Shown: positions 42,527-50,603 of the stretch, in pieces
How the letters are laid out: every line of letters begins with the position of its first letter
How positions within the stretch are numbered: the first letter of the stretch is position 1
NCBI GenBank assembly: GCA_947627625.1
Contig: CANQWR010000009.1
Location: forward strand, 1-64,000
Reading direction: 5' to 3'
Length of the DNA: 64,000 nucleotides
Origin: an uncultured Ruminococcus sp.
GTDB taxonomy: Bacteria; Bacillota; Clostridia; Oscillospirales; Ruminococcaceae
Notes under the pieces: model-generated
Database searches by the model: none
What the model was told of the DNA's origin: nothing
What the model saw: the letters and a program-made list of their open reading frames with translations, nothing else
Position numbers and translations under genes: made by a program

Positions 42527-43951
42527 TTGGATAAAAATATACTACAGGGCAAAAAACACATCCATTTCATAGGAATAGGCGGTTCGGGAATGTACCCCCT
42601 CGCACAGATTCTCCACTCAAAAGGCTATTTTATAACGGGTTCGGACAACAATCAGACAGAGACTGTTGACGCAGTCCGTAAAATGGGAATAGAGGTCTTT
42701 ATAGGTCAGAGGGCTGAAAACATAGAGGGTGCAGACCTGATAGTCCACACCTCCGCTATAATGGACGACAACCCCGAACTTTTGAGTGCAAGAAAAAGCG
42801 GAGTGCCGATTTTAGAGAGGGCACAGCTTCTTGGTATAATAACAAGTTGGTACGGCAATGCTGTATGTGTGTCGGGAACTCACGGAAAGACTACCGCAAC
42901 TTCTATGATGACACAGATCTTCTGTACGGCGGGAGTGGATATTTCGGCTTATATAGGCGGGAAACTCGACTGCATAGGCGGCAGCGGACGTGCGGGAGAG
43001 AGTGAAATAATGGTGTGCGAGTCGTGTGAGTTTCAGGACCACTATCTCAGACTTTTCCCCGATACGGCGGTAATTCTGAACATTGATGCAGACCACCTCG
43101 ACTATTTCGGTACTCTCGACAATATAAAGAAGTCTTTCAGGAAATTTGCGGAAAATGCGTCAAAAATGCTGATAATAAACGGTTCTGACAGCAACACTCT
43201 TGAAGCTCTTGAGGGCATAGACAAAAAAATTATAACGTTCGGAAAGGACAGCTCCTGTGACTACTACCCCGAAAATATCCGTCACGAAAACGGTCTGTTG
43301 ACCGTCTTTGACGTGATGTACAGGGGAGAAAATCTCGGTGAGATAACGCTCCACATAGCAGGCATACACAACATTCTCAATGCACTCGCTTCTATTGCAG
43401 TCGCAAGGGATTGTGGTGTTGATTTTGACTGCATACGCAGGGGACTGAATGATTTCAGGGGTGCAAAGAGGAGATTTGAAAAATTCGGGTGTGAGAGGGG
43501 CATAACGGTAGTGGACGACTACGCCCACCACCCCGCCGAAATCAGGGCAGTCCTCACGTCGGCTATGGAAATGAACTTCAGAAAAGTCTGGGCGGTTTTT
43601 CAGCCGTTCACGTTCAGCAGGACTAAGATACTCCTTGATGACTTTGCGGAAGTCCTGAAAATCCCCGACTTTGCAGTACTCACAGACATAATGGGAGGAC
43701 GTGAAAAAAACACCTACGGAATATTTACGAGACATCTTGCGGAAAAAATCCCCGGTTGTATATTTTTCCCGCAGGACGAAAACAGGGAGTGGGACGACGA
43801 GAGAAAGTATTTTAATTTCTCACAAGTTTGCGACTATGTGTGCGAAAACGCTCGTGAGGGCGATTTGGTCATAACCCTCGGTTGCGGAGACGCATACAAG
43901 ATTGCGAGAATGATACTTGAAAAGTTGTCCCGTGATAACAAAGGAGAATGA
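42527..43951 (+). CDS. murC: UDP-MurNAc-L-alanine ligase MurC
   Basis: MurC adds L-alanine to UDP-MurNAc. The 474-residue protein has the N-terminal Rossmann start HFIGIGGSGMYPLAQ (about 13-27), the ATP loop SGTHGKTTATSM (about 122-133) and YAHHPAEI (about 333-340) in the C-terminal domain. The start is TTG 42527, with GGACGGTGATG before it; the ATG seven bases upstream is out of frame. It lies away from the main division cluster but heads an operon of lexA, zapA and further genes. The lexA start is three bases after its stop. Confidence 0.95.
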   Translation: MDKNILQGKKHIHFIGIGGSGMYPLAQILHSKGYFITGSDNNQTETVDAVRKMGIEVFIGQRAENIEGADLIVHTSAIMDDNPELLSARKSGVPILERAQLLGIITSWYGNAVCVSGTHGKTTATSMMTQIFCTAGVDISAYIGGKLDCIGGSGRAGESEIMVCESCEFQDHYLRLFPDTAVILNIDADHLDYFGTLDNIKKSFRKFAENASKMLIINGSDSNTLEALEGIDKKIITFGKDSSCDYYPENIRHENGLLTVFDVMYRGENLGEITLHIAGIHNILNALASIAVARDCGVDFDCIRRGLNDFRGAKRRFEKFGCERGITVVDDYAHHPAEIRAVLTSAMEMNFRKVWAVFQPFTFSRTKILLDDFAEVLKIPDFAVLTDIMGGREKNTYGIFTRHLAEKIPGCIFFPQDENREWDDERKYFNFSQVCDYVCENAREGDLVITLGCGDAYKIARMILEKLSRDNKGE

Positions 43952-43954
43952 AGT

Positions 43955-44554
43955 ATGTTAAAAGACAAGGAACTTGCAGTTTTCAACTATGTCAGGAACA
44001 GGATAAACGGCGGTTTTTCACCATCTGTGAGGGAGATAATGACTGCAATGGGATTCAAGTCGACCTCCACGGCACAGAGATATATAGAAATTCTGGTATC
44101 AGCCGGCTATCTTGAAAAGACGGGAAATCTCAACAGAACTCTGAGACTTCCGTCATCTATGACAGTATCTGTACCCGTGATAGGAACTGTCACGGCGGGT
44201 CAGCCTGTGACAGCTTATCAGGATATAAAGGGCTATACGGGTTTTGAGACGAGGAAAATATCTCCGCAAGACCTCTTTGCACTCACTATAAAGGGTGACA
44301 GCATGATAAATGCGGGAATACTTGACGGGGATATAGTAGTAGTCGAGAGTACCCCCTATGCGGAAAACGGCGACATAGTAGTCGCACTCATAGACGGCGA
44401 ATCGGCGACGGTCAAGAGATTTTTCAAAGAAGCGGGTCACTTCCGTCTGCAACCCGAAAACGACACCATGGAACCCATTATTCTGGACAGCGTTGAAATT
44501 CTGGGAAAAGTTGTCGGTGTAAAGAGATATTACGAGATGAATATTTATTCGTGA
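43955..44554 (+). CDS. lexA: SOS repressor LexA
   Basis: LexA represses SOS genes and cleaves itself when RecA filaments form. The 199-residue protein has an N-terminal winged helix (about 1-65, SPSVREIMTAMGFKSTSTAQ as recognition region), the Ala81-Gly82 cleavage site in VTAGQP, and the catalytic pair S116 (GDSM) and K154 (ATVKRF). The start follows AAAGGAGAATGA. Its placing between murC and zapA ties a damage response regulator to cell-wall and division genes. I did not find a clear CGAAC-N4-GTTCG box upstream of the operon. Confidence 0.95.
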   Translation: MLKDKELAVFNYVRNRINGGFSPSVREIMTAMGFKSTSTAQRYIEILVSAGYLEKTGNLNRTLRLPSSMTVSVPVIGTVTAGQPVTAYQDIKGYTGFETRKISPQDLFALTIKGDSMINAGILDGDIVVVESTPYAENGDIVVALIDGESATVKRFFKEAGHFRLQPENDTMEPIILDSVEILGKVVGVKRYYEMNIYS

Positions 44555-44602
44555 TTTGTGCTTTCGGGGAATTTAATTGTTTCATGGAAAGGAATGGTGT
44601 GT

Positions 44603-44992
44603 ATGAACGGCAGTACCGATGAAATTGAGACTTCAAAAGTCGTCAGGGTGAGTATATTCGGCAGGGAGTACAAAGTCAAGACTTCTGAGTCTTCGGGGTA
44701 CGTCTATTCGCTTGCGAGAACTCTTGAGACGAAAATAACGGAGCTGTCAGAGAGCGGAGTTTCCCCCTATGCTGCCACTGTCATGACTGCCCTCTCACTT
44801 CTTGACGACCTCAACAAGGCGAATACTGCTCTTGATGTGGTGAGAAGTCAGGCAAAGGAGTACGTCAGTGAGGCGGGCAAGGCGAGACTTGAGAGAGATA
44901 CTGCCATAATGGAAGCTGAGACCGCAAAAATGCGTGCACAGCAACTTGAAAGCAGTCTGAAACTTAAACAGCTCGGCGACAGTATAGCGTGA
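44603..44992 (+). CDS. zapA: Cell division protein ZapA
   Basis: ZapA bundles FtsZ filaments at the Z ring. From ATG 44603 (GGAAAGGA upstream; ATG 44594 is possible) the protein has 129 residues: an N-terminal beta part (VVRVSIFGREYKVKTSES) typical of ZapA, then a helix and a C-terminal coiled coil (about 65-125). It is longer than Bacillus ZapA (about 85) because of the coil. It overlaps the U32 gene start by four bases if that begins with GTG 44989. Confidence 0.88.
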   Translation: MNGSTDEIETSKVVRVSIFGREYKVKTSESSGYVYSLARTLETKITELSESGVSPYAATVMTALSLLDDLNKANTALDVVRSQAKEYVSEAGKARLERDTAIMEAETAKMRAQQLESSLKLKQLGDSIA

Positions 44993-47061
44993 CAGGTATG
45001 ACAGAGAGTTTATCGGGCGGTGTCGTTGAAATACTCGCTCCGGCAGGCAATATGGACACTCTTATTGCCGTGCTTAAGGCGGGGGCGGACGCTGTTTACA
45101 TCGGCGGAAAAAATTTTTCGGCACGCAGTAGTGCCGTGAATTTCACGGAGGAGGAAATTCGGAAGTCGGCGGATATTTGCCACAGGTACGGGAGCAGGCT
45201 CTACCTTGCGGTCAATACGATTATTTCCGACAGAGAGGTTCCCGAATTTTGCGAGTATGTAAAAAATGTGGCGAGAGCCGGAGCAGATGCTTTTATAGTA
45301 CAGGACTGGGGAGCAGTCCATATTATAAGGCAGGCTGTTCCGGACGCTGTTGTTCACGCCTCTACACAGATGTCCGTCCACACGGTGACAGGGTGCGGAT
45401 TTCTGGGAGATATGGGCTTTGCGAGAGTTATCCCCGCAAGGGAACTTGACAGGGGAGTTATCGAAAAAATTTGCGGTCTTGACATTGAGAGCGAATTTTT
45501 TGTACACGGTGCGTTGTGCAGGTCTGTGTCGGGACAGTGCTATATATCGGCGTTTATGGGTTCACGCTCCGCAAACAGGGGTTGTTGCGGACAGGCTTGC
45601 AGACTTGATTTCAGGTGCGGCGGCAGGAGCAGTAATGTCCTCTCACTGAAAGATTTGTCACTCATTCCGAACGCACGGGAACTTGCGGAAATGGGTGCGG
45701 ACTCTCTCAAAATAGAGGGCAGACTAAAGCGTGAGGAGTACGCTGTTTCGGCAGTCCACGAGCTTAAAAAATCTCTGACGGGTCGAAAGCCCGATATGAA
45801 AATTCTTGAAAATATTTTTTCAAGAGACGGTTTCACGGACGGCTATTTCACGGGAAATATGAAAAATATGCACGGTTTCCGCACAAGGGAAAACGCCGTC
45901 TCCGCACAGCAGGTTCTGCCCGTTATTCACGAATTTTACAGGACGGAAAGACAGGTCCACGGAGTAAAATTTGACGTGAAAATAAAAAGGGGTGAAGAGA
46001 TTTTCGTGACGGCTGAGAGCGAGGGTGTGAGAGTTCAAAGCAGGGGAGGAGTTCCCGAAACCGCACAAAAGAGCGTTGCCGACAGTGGGAGTGTCGAAAA
46101 ACAGCTGTCAAAACTGGGCGGGACGGTCTTTTTTGCGGAGGGTTTCGATTTTGACATTGATGACGGACTGTTTGTGAGTTCGGGGGAACTCAACAGGATA
46201 AGGCGTGAACTTGCGGAAAAACTGGAGAGGGAAATTGTCCGAAAAAATACTCCCGCCTACACGGTGACGGACTTTGTACCCGACAGGGAAAATTTGCCCG
46301 AAAAAAAGGGAAGTCCGAAGAAAAAAACTCTGAGGACTTTTTGCCGTAACAATGAACAGGCTGAAATTTCACTTGATTTTTCGGACTATATAATAGCGGG
46401 GAACGGTGTGGACAGGGATTCCGATTTTATTATTAAAAATATTGACAGAGTTATAATCTCGCCCGAAAGGTTCATATCCGATGAGGACGTTCTTATTTCG
46501 GAACTCTACAGGCTCAGGGAAAGGGGTTTCTCCCGTCTGTTTTGCCACACTCTCGATACTGTCGCAATAGGAAAAAAACTCGGTTTCACCCTCCATGGAA
46601 GTTTCACGCTGAACGCCTTTAATTCCTACAGTCTGGACTATCTCAAAAATCTCGGTCTCTCGGACTGCGTTTTTTCGGTGGAGGCTAAACTCGGTCAGTA
46701 CACCGAAATTCGCACAGATATGGAAGTGGGGGCTGTCGTTGCGGGGAGATTGCCCGTAATGCTCACGAAAATATGTCCCGTGAAAAATCAGGGAGTGTGC
46801 AGGGGCAGAGACTGCGAAATTACCGACCCCACGGGCAGGAAGTTCCCCCTTATATGCGACAGTGGTGCAGTTGAAATTTTTAACTGCGACTATCTCTATA
46901 TGCTCGACAGGCTCGATATAATAAAAAATATTGATTTCGGACTTGTAATTCTCACGGACGAGACCCCCGAACAGGTTGAGAAGATTTTTCACGGCGAAAA
47001 GCCCGACGGCGTGAGGACTACAAGAGGACTATATTACAGAGGATTGCAGGAGATGTTATGA
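44989..47061 (+). CDS. U32 family protein, RlhA-like
   Basis: This 690-residue protein belongs to peptidase family U32 (collagenase-like). The N-terminal barrel has EILAPAGNMDTLIAVLKAGA (about 12-31), DAVYIGGKNFSAR and HASTQMSVH, and a Cys cluster NRGCCGQACRLDF (about 195-207) typical of the Fe-S-binding U32 members. The overall size and the C-terminal second part resemble RlhA (YdcP), which takes part in 5-hydroxycytidine formation in 23S rRNA; many U32 proteins are RNA hydroxylation factors, not proteases. The start could be GTG 44989 or ATG 44998. Its stop overlaps dut by ATGA. Confidence 0.88.
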   Translation: MTGMTESLSGGVVEILAPAGNMDTLIAVLKAGADAVYIGGKNFSARSSAVNFTEEEIRKSADICHRYGSRLYLAVNTIISDREVPEFCEYVKNVARAGADAFIVQDWGAVHIIRQAVPDAVVHASTQMSVHTVTGCGFLGDMGFARVIPARELDRGVIEKICGLDIESEFFVHGALCRSVSGQCYISAFMGSRSANRGCCGQACRLDFRCGGRSSNVLSLKDLSLIPNARELAEMGADSLKIEGRLKREEYAVSAVHELKKSLTGRKPDMKILENIFSRDGFTDGYFTGNMKNMHGFRTRENAVSAQQVLPVIHEFYRTERQVHGVKFDVKIKRGEEIFVTAESEGVRVQSRGGVPETAQKSVADSGSVEKQLSKLGGTVFFAEGFDFDIDDGLFVSSGELNRIRRELAEKLEREIVRKNTPAYTVTDFVPDRENLPEKKGSPKKKTLRTFCRNNEQAEISLDFSDYIIAGNGVDRDSDFIIKNIDRVIISPERFISDEDVLISELYRLRERGFSRLFCHTLDTVAIGKKLGFTLHGSFTLNAFNSYSLDYLKNLGLSDCVFSVEAKLGQYTEIRTDMEVGAVVAGRLPVMLTKICPVKNQGVCRGRDCEITDPTGRKFPLICDSGAVEIFNCDYLYMLDRLDIIKNIDFGLVILTDETPEQVEKIFHGEKPDGVRTTRGLYYRGLQEML

Positions 47062-47495
47062 AGATAAAATTCAAAAAGCTGAGGGAAAATGCGGTCATTC
47101 CGACAAAAGCAACGGCGGGAAGTGCAGGGCTTGATATATACGCCTGTGTTGACGGGGAAATTCTGATAGATCCCGGAGAGATAGTCAAAATTCCGACAGG
47201 CATAGCTTCACAGCCCGATACAAATGATATTGCAATGTTCGTCTACCCACGTTCGGGACTGTCCTCCAATCACGGGGTGACGCTTGTGAACTGTGTCGGG
47301 GTCATAGATGCCGACTACAGGGGAGAGTGGCAGATACCTCTTATAAATCACGGCAGAGAGCCTTTTAAGGTTACAAACGGAATGAGAATAGCCCAGCTTA
47401 TTCCCATGCAGGTAATTCCCACGGAGACGGAGGAGACGGACAGTCTTGACGATACGGACAGGGGTACGGGCGGATTTGGTTCGTCGGGAAATTGA
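47058..47495 (+). CDS. dut: dUTP diphosphatase
   Basis: Dut hydrolyses dUTP to dUMP, preventing uracil incorporation. The 145-residue trimeric-type enzyme shows all five motifs: AGLDIYA, YPRSGLSSNHG, GVIDADYRGE, MRIAQLI and GTGGFGSSG. The start ATG 47058 overlaps the preceding stop, so translation is probably coupled. Confidence 0.96.
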   Translation: MKIKFKKLRENAVIPTKATAGSAGLDIYACVDGEILIDPGEIVKIPTGIASQPDTNDIAMFVYPRSGLSSNHGVTLVNCVGVIDADYRGEWQIPLINHGREPFKVTNGMRIAQLIPMQVIPTETEETDSLDDTDRGTGGFGSSGN

Positions 47496-47514
47496 AATTA
47501 CAGGAGACAGGACA

Positions 47515-47781
47515 ATGAAATTCAAAAGAACTATCTACATAGTGATACTTGTGATAGCTGCCATAACGCTCGGCAGACTTATCGGCAGTCATGCAGACGG
47601 TGAACTCGCCTGGCTTGCCTACAATCTTGCATTTTCGTTCACCCCCGGAGAGCTTCTCGATATTGACATTTTACAGCTGACTTTCGGCATATCCGTAAAT
47701 ATAAATGTCGCACAGATAATACTCCTCCTGCTTGCACTGTTTGTCGATTACAAGACTTCTTCAAAACTTTTCCCGTCCTGA
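47515..47781 (+). CDS. DUF4321 family small membrane protein
   Basis: This 88-residue protein has two hydrophobic segments (about 7-22 and 60-80) around a short loop with LAYNLAFSF and LTFGISVNINVAQ. I recognise it as DUF4321, a small clostridial family often found just before mreB. The start at ATG 47515 follows CAGGAGACAGG; the frame is open 23 codons upstream within dut, which I discount. Function is unknown; proximity to mreBCD suggests an envelope role. The 226 bases to mreB hold a promoter. Confidence 0.82.
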   Translation: MKFKRTIYIVILVIAAITLGRLIGSHADGELAWLAYNLAFSFTPGELLDIDILQLTFGISVNINVAQIILLLLALFVDYKTSSKLFPS

Positions 47782-47930
47782 CAGTTTAATATTTTTAAGA
47801 AAATTATGCCTTCAGAGACTTTTCGGAGGGTGTTTTTTCAGACTTCTCAACAATTTATGTCACAATAAGTCGAACACTTACCCGATTTTATACAAAAATT
47901 TCATCGGGGAGAATTTTCCACAAAAAAATA

Positions 47931-47959
47931 TTGTCTATATCCCCCGTTGGTGTTATAAT
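47931..47959 (+). promoter_or_regulatory. Promoter of mreBCD
   Basis: TTGTCT (47931-47936), 17 bases, TATAAT (47954-47959), about 48 bases before mreB. Confidence 0.78.
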
Positions 47960-48007
47960 ATAATATAGATACAGAGATAAACAGAAAGAAAAATAAGGAG
48001 CATCATA

Positions 48008-49024
48008 ATGTTTACGAAAGATATAGGCATAGACCTCGGTACGGCAAATACTCTCGTCTATATGAGAGGAAAGGGAATAATAATAAGAGAGCCGTCTGTT
48101 GTGGCAGTCAACACCAGAACGGACAAGACGAGATATGTCGGTATGGAGGCAAAGGAAGTAATAGGAAGAACTCCCGGTTCGATAGTGGCTGTCAGACCGC
48201 TCAAAGACGGCGTTATTGCCGATTTTGACATAGCTGTCACAATGCTTCAGGAGTTTATAAAGAAGTCTCTGAGGGGTACTCTTTTCACAAAGGCAAATGT
48301 AATAATCTGCATTCCCTCGGGAGTTACGGCAGTGGAAAGAAGAGCCGTGAGGGAGTCCTGTAAAAAGGCGGGTGCAAACAATGTACTTGTTGTGGAGGAA
48401 CCTATGGCGGCGGCGATAGGTGCGGGACTGCCCACAAATTCCGCTGAGGGAAGTATGATAATCGATATTGGAGGCGGTACAAGTGAGGTAGCCGTCATAG
48501 CACTCGGAGGAATAGTAGCTTCAAAGTCAATAAGATGTGCAGGAGACGAGTTTGACGCTGCAATAATAAATTATATCAAGAAAAAGTACAATCTTCTGAT
48601 AGGCGAGAGGACTGCCGAAAATATAAAGTTAAAAATAGGTTCTGCATTTCCCGTGACGAGTGAGCAGTCAATGGAGATAAAGGGCAGAAATTTAATAAAC
48701 GGACTTCCCGAAAATGTGACAGTAGATTCGGCTGAGATCCGTGACGCTCTTGTCGAACCGCTTGCAAAGGTCATAGACGCTGTAAAGACTACTCTTGAAG
48801 AGACTCCCCCCGAACTCTCCGCTGATATAATAGACCACGGTATAACTCTTGCGGGAGGTGGGGCACTTCTCAGAGGTCTTGACAGGCTTATAAACCGTGA
48901 GACGGGTATGAAAGTCTATATAGCGGAGTACCCTCTTGACTGCGTTGCGGAGGGTACGGGCAGGATTCTCGAAAATATAAGCGACTATCAGGATACGCTT
49001 ATGGACAATGTTAAGTATTATTGA
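48008..49024 (+). CDS. mreB: Rod-shape actin homologue MreB
   Basis: MreB forms membrane-bound filaments that guide side-wall synthesis. The 338-residue protein has the phosphate 1 motif DLGTANTLVY (about 6-15), MIDIGGGTSEVAVI (about 155-168) and LAGGGALLRGLD in the C-terminal part. Length is normal. The start follows AAGGAGCATCATA. It is followed by mreC, mreD and a PBP2, the standard elongasome operon. Confidence 0.97.
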   Translation: MFTKDIGIDLGTANTLVYMRGKGIIIREPSVVAVNTRTDKTRYVGMEAKEVIGRTPGSIVAVRPLKDGVIADFDIAVTMLQEFIKKSLRGTLFTKANVIICIPSGVTAVERRAVRESCKKAGANNVLVVEEPMAAAIGAGLPTNSAEGSMIIDIGGGTSEVAVIALGGIVASKSIRCAGDEFDAAIINYIKKKYNLLIGERTAENIKLKIGSAFPVTSEQSMEIKGRNLINGLPENVTVDSAEIRDALVEPLAKVIDAVKTTLEETPPELSADIIDHGITLAGGGALLRGLDRLINRETGMKVYIAEYPLDCVAEGTGRILENISDYQDTLMDNVKYY

Positions 49025-49056
49025 TTATGATTATTTATAAATTTGGGAGAGATTAA

Positions 49057-49950
49057 ATGCGTGATTTTATAAAGAGTGCAAAATTCAAGATACTCCTTGC
49101 GTTCATAGCGTTTCTGACTGGAATAATGATTTATTCCATAACAAGAGGCGGTTACTCTGTCGGTGGGGAGTCTTTTATAAATACGATAACAAAACCGCTG
49201 AGATATGTGTCAAATTCTCTTGCCGTCAAGGTGGAGAACACTGCCGACAAGATATACAATGCGGAGGAGTATTACAACGAGAATAAATATCTCAAAGAGC
49301 AGATAAACGACCTGAAAAAACAGCTTGCGGACTATGACAATCTCAAAGCGGAAGTCGAACAGCTGAGGAAATTTGCGGTCATAAAGGAGGAACACCCCGA
49401 CGACGAATTTTCAGTCCCTGCGGAAGTACTGGGCTACACGGTGAACGACCCTTTCAGGTCTTTCACTATAGACAGGGGAAGTGATGACGGCATAGAGCCA
49501 TATTGTCCCGTTATAACAGCGGACGGTCTTGTCGGCATAACCATAGAAGTTTCAGCGGAAGTCTCAGTTGTGAGGACCATTTTGTCCCCCGACTTGTCCG
49601 TCTCGGCGGTGGGTGCGGACTCAAATGCGGAGTACGGTGTCATAGAGGGCACAGTCCTCACGGCGGAGGACGGCAACACGAAAATGACTCACCTGAGCGT
49701 TGACAACAAACTTGAAGAGGGAGACCTGATACTTACGGCAGGCAACAGCGGTCTTTTCCCAAAGGGCTACTCAATAGGCACTGTCAAGAGCAAGGGCTTT
49801 GAAAAAAACGGGCTCTCGGCTTGTGCGGAGATAGAGCCTTGTTGTGATATAGCGAGACTTAGTGACGTTGTGGTCATAACGAATTTCAGGGGCAAACAGG
49901 GTCAGGAAGAGGAGACGACAGAGACTGTTGAGGGGACTTCTGAGGAGTGA
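49057..49950 (+). CDS. mreC: Rod-shape protein MreC
   Basis: MreC is the extracytoplasmic scaffold of the elongasome and activates PBP2. The 297-residue protein has a signal anchor (about 10-28), a coiled coil (about 60-107) and the two beta-barrel domains (about 118-275) with SVPAEVLGY and GSDDGIEPYCPV-type motifs. An acidic tail ends it. It overlaps the open frame of mreD slightly, but with my mreD start there is a 13-base gap. Confidence 0.94.
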   Translation: MRDFIKSAKFKILLAFIAFLTGIMIYSITRGGYSVGGESFINTITKPLRYVSNSLAVKVENTADKIYNAEEYYNENKYLKEQINDLKKQLADYDNLKAEVEQLRKFAVIKEEHPDDEFSVPAEVLGYTVNDPFRSFTIDRGSDDGIEPYCPVITADGLVGITIEVSAEVSVVRTILSPDLSVSAVGADSNAEYGVIEGTVLTAEDGNTKMTHLSVDNKLEEGDLILTAGNSGLFPKGYSIGTVKSKGFEKNGLSACAEIEPCCDIARLSDVVVITNFRGKQGQEEETTETVEGTSEE

Positions 49951-49963
49951 GGAGTACAAAAAT

Positions 49964-50569
49964 ATGAGAATAAGACCGTCCAGAGAGAAGAAAATATTTT
50001 ATATAAAGACTGTCTCACGGTGGATAGTTTATTATATTATAATATTCTTTTTCTTTGCGTTTATGACATCGGGAACTTATCTGAAACCTATGATACTTAT
50101 TCCCACAGCGATATGTATAGCCATGAAAAACGACATGATGGGTTCGGCGTTCACAGGTGCATTCTGCGGACTTCTCACGGACATAGCGTGCGGAAAACTT
50201 TTCGGCTATAACGCTGTGCTTCTGACAGTATTTTGTGTGGGGACTTCTCTCATGTTCAGCCTGTACCTGAGAAACAAGTTTATAAATTTTCTCTGGATAA
50301 GCGGAATTTGTTCATTTATACAGTGCTGTCTCGACTACGAATTTTTTTACGGACTGTGGGGCTATGAAGACGTGGAGACGATATTCCGCAATACGCATAT
50401 GAACTCCTTTGCACTGACGGTCATAAGCTCCGTATTTGTGTATATAATTTTCGGCATAGTAAACCGCTTTTTGATGCCTAAAGAACATCTCTCCATACAC
50501 GACATAATAGCTTCACAGCCCGAGGCGAATTTAAGGCAGATAAAACCGCCCGAGAGCAGGAGAATGTAA
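49964..50569 (+). CDS. mreD: Rod-shape protein MreD
   Basis: MreD is the polytopic membrane partner of MreC. From ATG 49964 (GAGGAGTGAGGAG upstream) it has 201 residues with five or six membrane segments and the GAFCGLLTDIACGKLFGYNA stretch typical of MreD. A basic start and a soluble C-terminus of about 25 residues flank the membrane part. Confidence 0.9.
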   Translation: MRIRPSREKKIFYIKTVSRWIVYYIIIFFFFAFMTSGTYLKPMILIPTAICIAMKNDMMGSAFTGAFCGLLTDIACGKLFGYNAVLLTVFCVGTSLMFSLYLRNKFINFLWISGICSFIQCCLDYEFFYGLWGYEDVETIFRNTHMNSFALTVISSVFVYIIFGIVNRFLMPKEHLSIHDIIASQPEANLRQIKPPESRRM

Positions 50570-50603
50570 GAGATATTCTTAAATATTTTGAGGGGTAAAT
50601 TCT

